DNA of 63,792 nucleotides from assembly GCA_017415505.1 (NCBI GenBank), contig JAFQGG010000002.1:1-63792 (forward strand), written 5' to 3'. Shown piece by piece: positions 61,627 through 63,792 of the stretch (position 1 is the stretch's first letter; each line of letters opens with the position of its first letter). Source of the DNA: Clostridia bacterium. GTDB lineage: Bacteria > Bacillota > Clostridia > Christensenellales > Borkfalkiaceae. Position numbers and translations under genes: made by a program. A model generated the notes under the pieces. The model ran no database searches. It had not been told where the DNA came from and saw nothing but the letters and a program-made list of their open reading frames with translations.

Positions 61627-62820
61627 ATGATAGCAAATGTTGAATTACAAAGAAAAAGAGTAGGTTTAACGCAAACGGAATTATCAACTCGTGTGGGCAT
61701 TAGTCGGCGCGCACTTTCGTCAATAGAAAAATCAACGGCAATTCCGTCCGTTGATATTGCATTAAAACTTGCTACTATTTTGAATACAACCGTAGAAAAT
61801 TTATTTGCATTAGACGAAACGAAAACGATAGAAAATCTTACTGTGCCTATTGCTCAATCTAATATTGAAACGGCAAGTTCTAATAAGTGGCAAGAATTTA
61901 GATTTATAGATTTATTTGCTGGTATTGGCGGGATTCGTCTTGGATTTGAAAGTGTAGGTGGAAAGTGTGTTTTTTCTTCTGAATTTGACGAAGACGCTTG
62001 TAAAACTTATCAGGCAAACTTTGGAGAACATCCATCGGGAGATATTACAAAAATTGAAGCGAAAGATATTCCCGATTTTGATATATTATTAGGGGGATTT
62101 CCCTGTCAATCCTTTTCTATTATTGGTAAAAAGGAAGGCTTTGCAAATGAAACGTGTGGGACTTTATTTTTTGATATAGAGCGTATTCTTAAAGAAAAAC
62201 GTCCACCTGCTTTTATGCTTGAAAATGTAAGAAATTTGGTGGCTCACGATAACGGAAATACATTTAAGGTTATTCGTGAACATTTGGAAGCATTAGGGTA
62301 TCACGTTCACGCAAAAGTCCTTAATGCACTTGATTACGGCGTTCCACAAAAAAGAGAGAGAATTATTATTGTAGGATTTCTAAATGATATACCTTTTGAA
62401 TTTCCCGAACCGATTATGGAAAGCGAAAGAACAAGTTTAGCGGATATTCTTGAAGAAAATGTTGACTCTCGTTATTATGTTAAAGAAAATATAAAACAAT
62501 CAAGATTGGAACGACTTCGTGATAAGGAATATCCTAAACCTTATATTTCTCACGAAAATATGGCAGGTTCAGTAACTCCACACCCTTATTCTTCGGCATT
62601 AAGGGCTGGGGCTTCCGCGAATTATATTTTGATAAACGACGAACGCCGTCCTACGGAAAGAGAAATGTTGAGAATACAAGGTTTCCCCGATTCTTTCAAA
62701 ATTGTTTTACCTTATGGCAAAATAAAGAAACAATGTGGTAATTCCGTTGCTGTTCCCGTGATAAAAGCGGTTGCAAGCCAAATGTTAAACGCTCTTCGTG
62801 AACACGATAAAAGCGAGTAA
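61627..62820 (+). CDS. DNA cytosine-5 methyltransferase with N-terminal HTH
   Basis: 397 residues. Residues 1-65 are an XRE-type helix-turn-helix (RVGLTQTELSTRVGISRRAL). The m5C methylase motifs follow: I FIDLFAGIGGIRLGFE (about 93-108), IV GGFPCQSFS with catalytic Cys160, VI AFMLENVRNL, VIII DYGVPQKRERIIIVGF, the variable target-recognition part and X CGNSVAVPVIKAV. Fusion to an HTH is known in M.EcoRII/M.SsoII-type enzymes, which repress their own promoter. AAAGGAAATGAAATATG gives the ribosome site. It protects DNA from the divergent endonuclease. Confidence 0.94.
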   Translation: MIANVELQRKRVGLTQTELSTRVGISRRALSSIEKSTAIPSVDIALKLATILNTTVENLFALDETKTIENLTVPIAQSNIETASSNKWQEFRFIDLFAGIGGIRLGFESVGGKCVFSSEFDEDACKTYQANFGEHPSGDITKIEAKDIPDFDILLGGFPCQSFSIIGKKEGFANETCGTLFFDIERILKEKRPPAFMLENVRNLVAHDNGNTFKVIREHLEALGYHVHAKVLNALDYGVPQKRERIIIVGFLNDIPFEFPEPIMESERTSLADILEENVDSRYYVKENIKQSRLERLRDKEYPKPYISHENMAGSVTPHPYSSALRAGASANYILINDERRPTEREMLRIQGFPDSFKIVLPYGKIKKQCGNSVAVPVIKAVASQMLNALREHDKSE

Positions 62821-62927
62821 TTTTTTCGCTTGGGTGTATTAAATGTTTCGATTTTGAGGACGTAGGTTCGAGATAGTCTATTAAAACCCGGTTTTGACCG
62901 ACATTGAAAAATAAGCAAAAAATAAAC

Positions 62928-62964
62928 AAAACCCTATGATTTCCGCTAAAAATCATAGGGTTTT
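62928..62964 (+). terminator. Terminator downstream of the methyltransferase
   Basis: A 15-bp stem (AAAACCCTATGATTT / AAATCATAGGGTTTT) with a 7-nt loop. Confidence 0.82.
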
Positions 62965-62985
62965 ATCATTTTAGGAAGTTTTCGT

Positions 62986-63141
62986 TCAAATTTCCGTCAT
63001 TTTGGCGCGGTAGGCGCGCGGGGTTAAGCCGTAATGCTTTTTGAATACCGCAAAGAAATGGTTTTCCGTCGTGAAACCGCTGAGGGTCATGACCTCGACG
63101 ATCTTCAAATTCGTTTGGCAAAGATAGTTCCGTGTTACAGC
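62986..63141 (-). pseudogene. AraC-family regulator, 3' remnant
   Basis: A 51-codon open stretch without a start codon encodes the second HTH of an AraC regulator: RNYLCQTNLKIVEVM, SGFTTENHFFAVFKKHYG and LTPRAYRAKMTEI followed by TGA. The rest of the gene is gone; the frame is closed by TAA upstream at about 63142. It is thus a decayed fragment next to the restriction-modification genes. Confidence 0.85.
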
Positions 63142-63251
63142 TTATTTGCGGTTTGTCTTACTATTTCGTTGCGGTGAAGGAAAGGAGTGAGCAAAAAGTC
63201 ACGGCGGTCGCGCCGTGCGAGGCGTTGGATAAATCCGTCGTAGAAAAATAA
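63132..63251 (+). pseudogene. Unidentified coding remnant
   Basis: An open frame from GTG to TAA encodes 39 residues (LQLICGLSYYFVAVKERS, then VTAVAPCEALDKSVVEK). It looks like the 3' end of a lost gene, abutting the AraC fragment in the other orientation. I do not recognise it. A terminator follows. Confidence 0.35.
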
Positions 63252-63265
63252 TTTTTTATAAGTTG

Positions 63266-63297
63266 CGCCCCCGCCTTATCCAAGGCGGGGGCGTTTT
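63266..63297 (+). terminator. Terminator before the collagen-like gene
   Basis: A 12-bp stem (CGCCCCCGCCTT / AAGGCGGGGGCG) with loop ATCC, then TTTT. Confidence 0.88.
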
Positions 63298-63400
63298 GCT
63301 TGCACCCTTTTCCCGTTGCCGTACATAGTATATAGTACGAGGAATAAACGGCGCGCTTTTTTGCGTCGGGTTTGTTTCTTTTACTTTTGGAGGAAACTTT

Positions 63401-63792
63401 ATGTGTTACGATGAATTTTACGGAAACGGTTGCTGTGGCTACGGGAGCTGTGGCAGAGTGGTTTACTTGACGGGTCCGCGCGGACCGCAAGGACCGCAAG
63501 GCTTACAAGGACAGCCGGGGGCAACGGGCGCGCAAGGTCCTGTCGGTCCACAGGGCGAACAAGGGATTCAAGGCGAGGTCGGTCCGCAAGGTCCTGTCGG
63601 TCCACAGGGCGAACAAGGGATTCAAGGCGAGGTCGGTCCACAAGGTCCTGTCGGTCCACAGGGCGAGCAGGGGATTCAAGGCGAAGTCGGTCCACAAGGT
63701 CCTGCCGGTCCACAGGGCGAGCAGGGGATTCAAGGCGAAGTCGGTCCACAAGGTCCTGCCGGTCCACAGGGCGAGCAGGGGATTCAAGGCGA
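63401..63792 (+). CDS. Collagen-like Gly-X-Y repeat protein (5' part)
   Basis: The ATG at 63401 follows GGAGG; the frame stays open to the window end (at least 130 residues). A short Cys/Gly/Tyr-rich head ([18 protein letters not shown]) is followed by [20 protein letters not shown] and then Gly-X-Y triplets. This plan resembles bacterial collagen-like surface proteins such as the BclA group of spore coats or phage-tail collagens. Spore surface is possible but not shown, and the C-terminal domain is outside the window. Confidence 0.85.
   Translation, partial: MCYDEFYGNGCCGYGSCGRVVYLTGPRGPQGPQGLQGQPGATGAQGPVGPQGEQGIQGEVGPQGPVGPQGEQGIQGEVGPQGPVGPQGEQGIQGEVGPQGPAGPQGEQGIQGEVGPQGPAGPQGEQGIQG
63536..63792 (+). 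repeat. 54-bp tandem repeats encoding Gly-X-Y
   Basis: Units begin at 63536, 63590, 63644, 63698 and 63752 (last one cut). Each encodes [21 protein letters not shown]. Near identity at DNA level implies recent expansion. Confidence 0.92.

Noticed and set aside
63399-63787. Minus-strand frames over the collagen-like repeats
   Set aside because: Repeats give open frames on both strands; only the plus strand has a ribosome site, start codon and Gly-X-Y pattern.

Overview
The window looks like a chromosomal segment of an uncultured Clostridia-type member of the Bacillota. The reasons are the six-cysteine peptide SCIFF with its radical SAM maturase beside yajC, secD and secF; the run recJ, relA/spoT, MBL hydrolase, hemZ; strong AGGAGG-type ribosome sites; TTGACA/TTGCAA -17- TATAAT promoters; and a T-box and a tandem glycine riboswitch. 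Coding DNA is moderately GC-rich. Two patches are clearly AT-rich and look acquired: about 29.65-30.37 kb and 60.7-62.95 kb.

Layout. 1-4.2 kb: the 3' remnant of an Rhs-type gene, a lipoprotein, a PlsC-like acyltransferase overlapping a GT8 glycosyltransferase, and a PHP phosphatase. 4.2-12.5 kb: a candidate MITE, tgt, a polar amino-acid ABC importer on the minus strand, and two ABC exporter pairs. 12.6-25 kb: the secretion/SCIFF block (yajC, a small membrane protein, scfA, scfB, secD, secF), then recJ, relA/spoT, an MBL hydrolase and hemZ. 25.1-29.6 kb: rpsO, pnp, a leucine-rich-repeat protein and a GT2 glycosyltransferase. 29.6-30.4 kb: an XRE repressor divergent from a zinc-ribbon membrane protein, with three palindromic operators between them. 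30.4-33.8 kb (minus): two PII-like proteins, a DUF1538 membrane protein and galM. 33.9-35.8 kb: a tandem glycine riboswitch ahead of an AGCS symporter. 36-51.2 kb: branched-chain amino-acid synthesis: ilvE, then a leucine T-box with leuA, ilvB, ilvN, ilvC, ilvD, then leuC, leuD, leuB, a DUF815 ATPase, ilvA and ridA. Unusual non-coding repeats bracket leuA-ilvD. 51.3-60 kb: an SGNH hydrolase, uppP, a cold-shock protein, galK, glpK broken by an amber codon, cca, a lipid kinase and a PAS-PP2C phosphatase. 60.1-63.8 kb: tRNA-Arg surrounded by tRNA fragments and two copies of a structured repeat, an m5C restriction-modification pair, an AraC remnant, and the start of a collagen-like protein that runs off the window.

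How the genes fit together. The BCAA block encodes nearly every step from threonine or pyruvate to Ile, Val and Leu. RidA is placed to clear the enamine products of IlvA. The T-box reads tRNA-Leu charging. The Sec accessory proteins YajC, SecD and SecF surround scfA/scfB, and all three carry acidic cytoplasmic tails. The most unusual signals are the tRNA-fragment/structured-repeat locus at 60.1-60.65 kb, the inverted and direct repeats around leuA-ilvD, a ribosome site buried in a terminator hairpin at 13.1 kb, and the operator-controlled XRE/zinc-ribbon pair.
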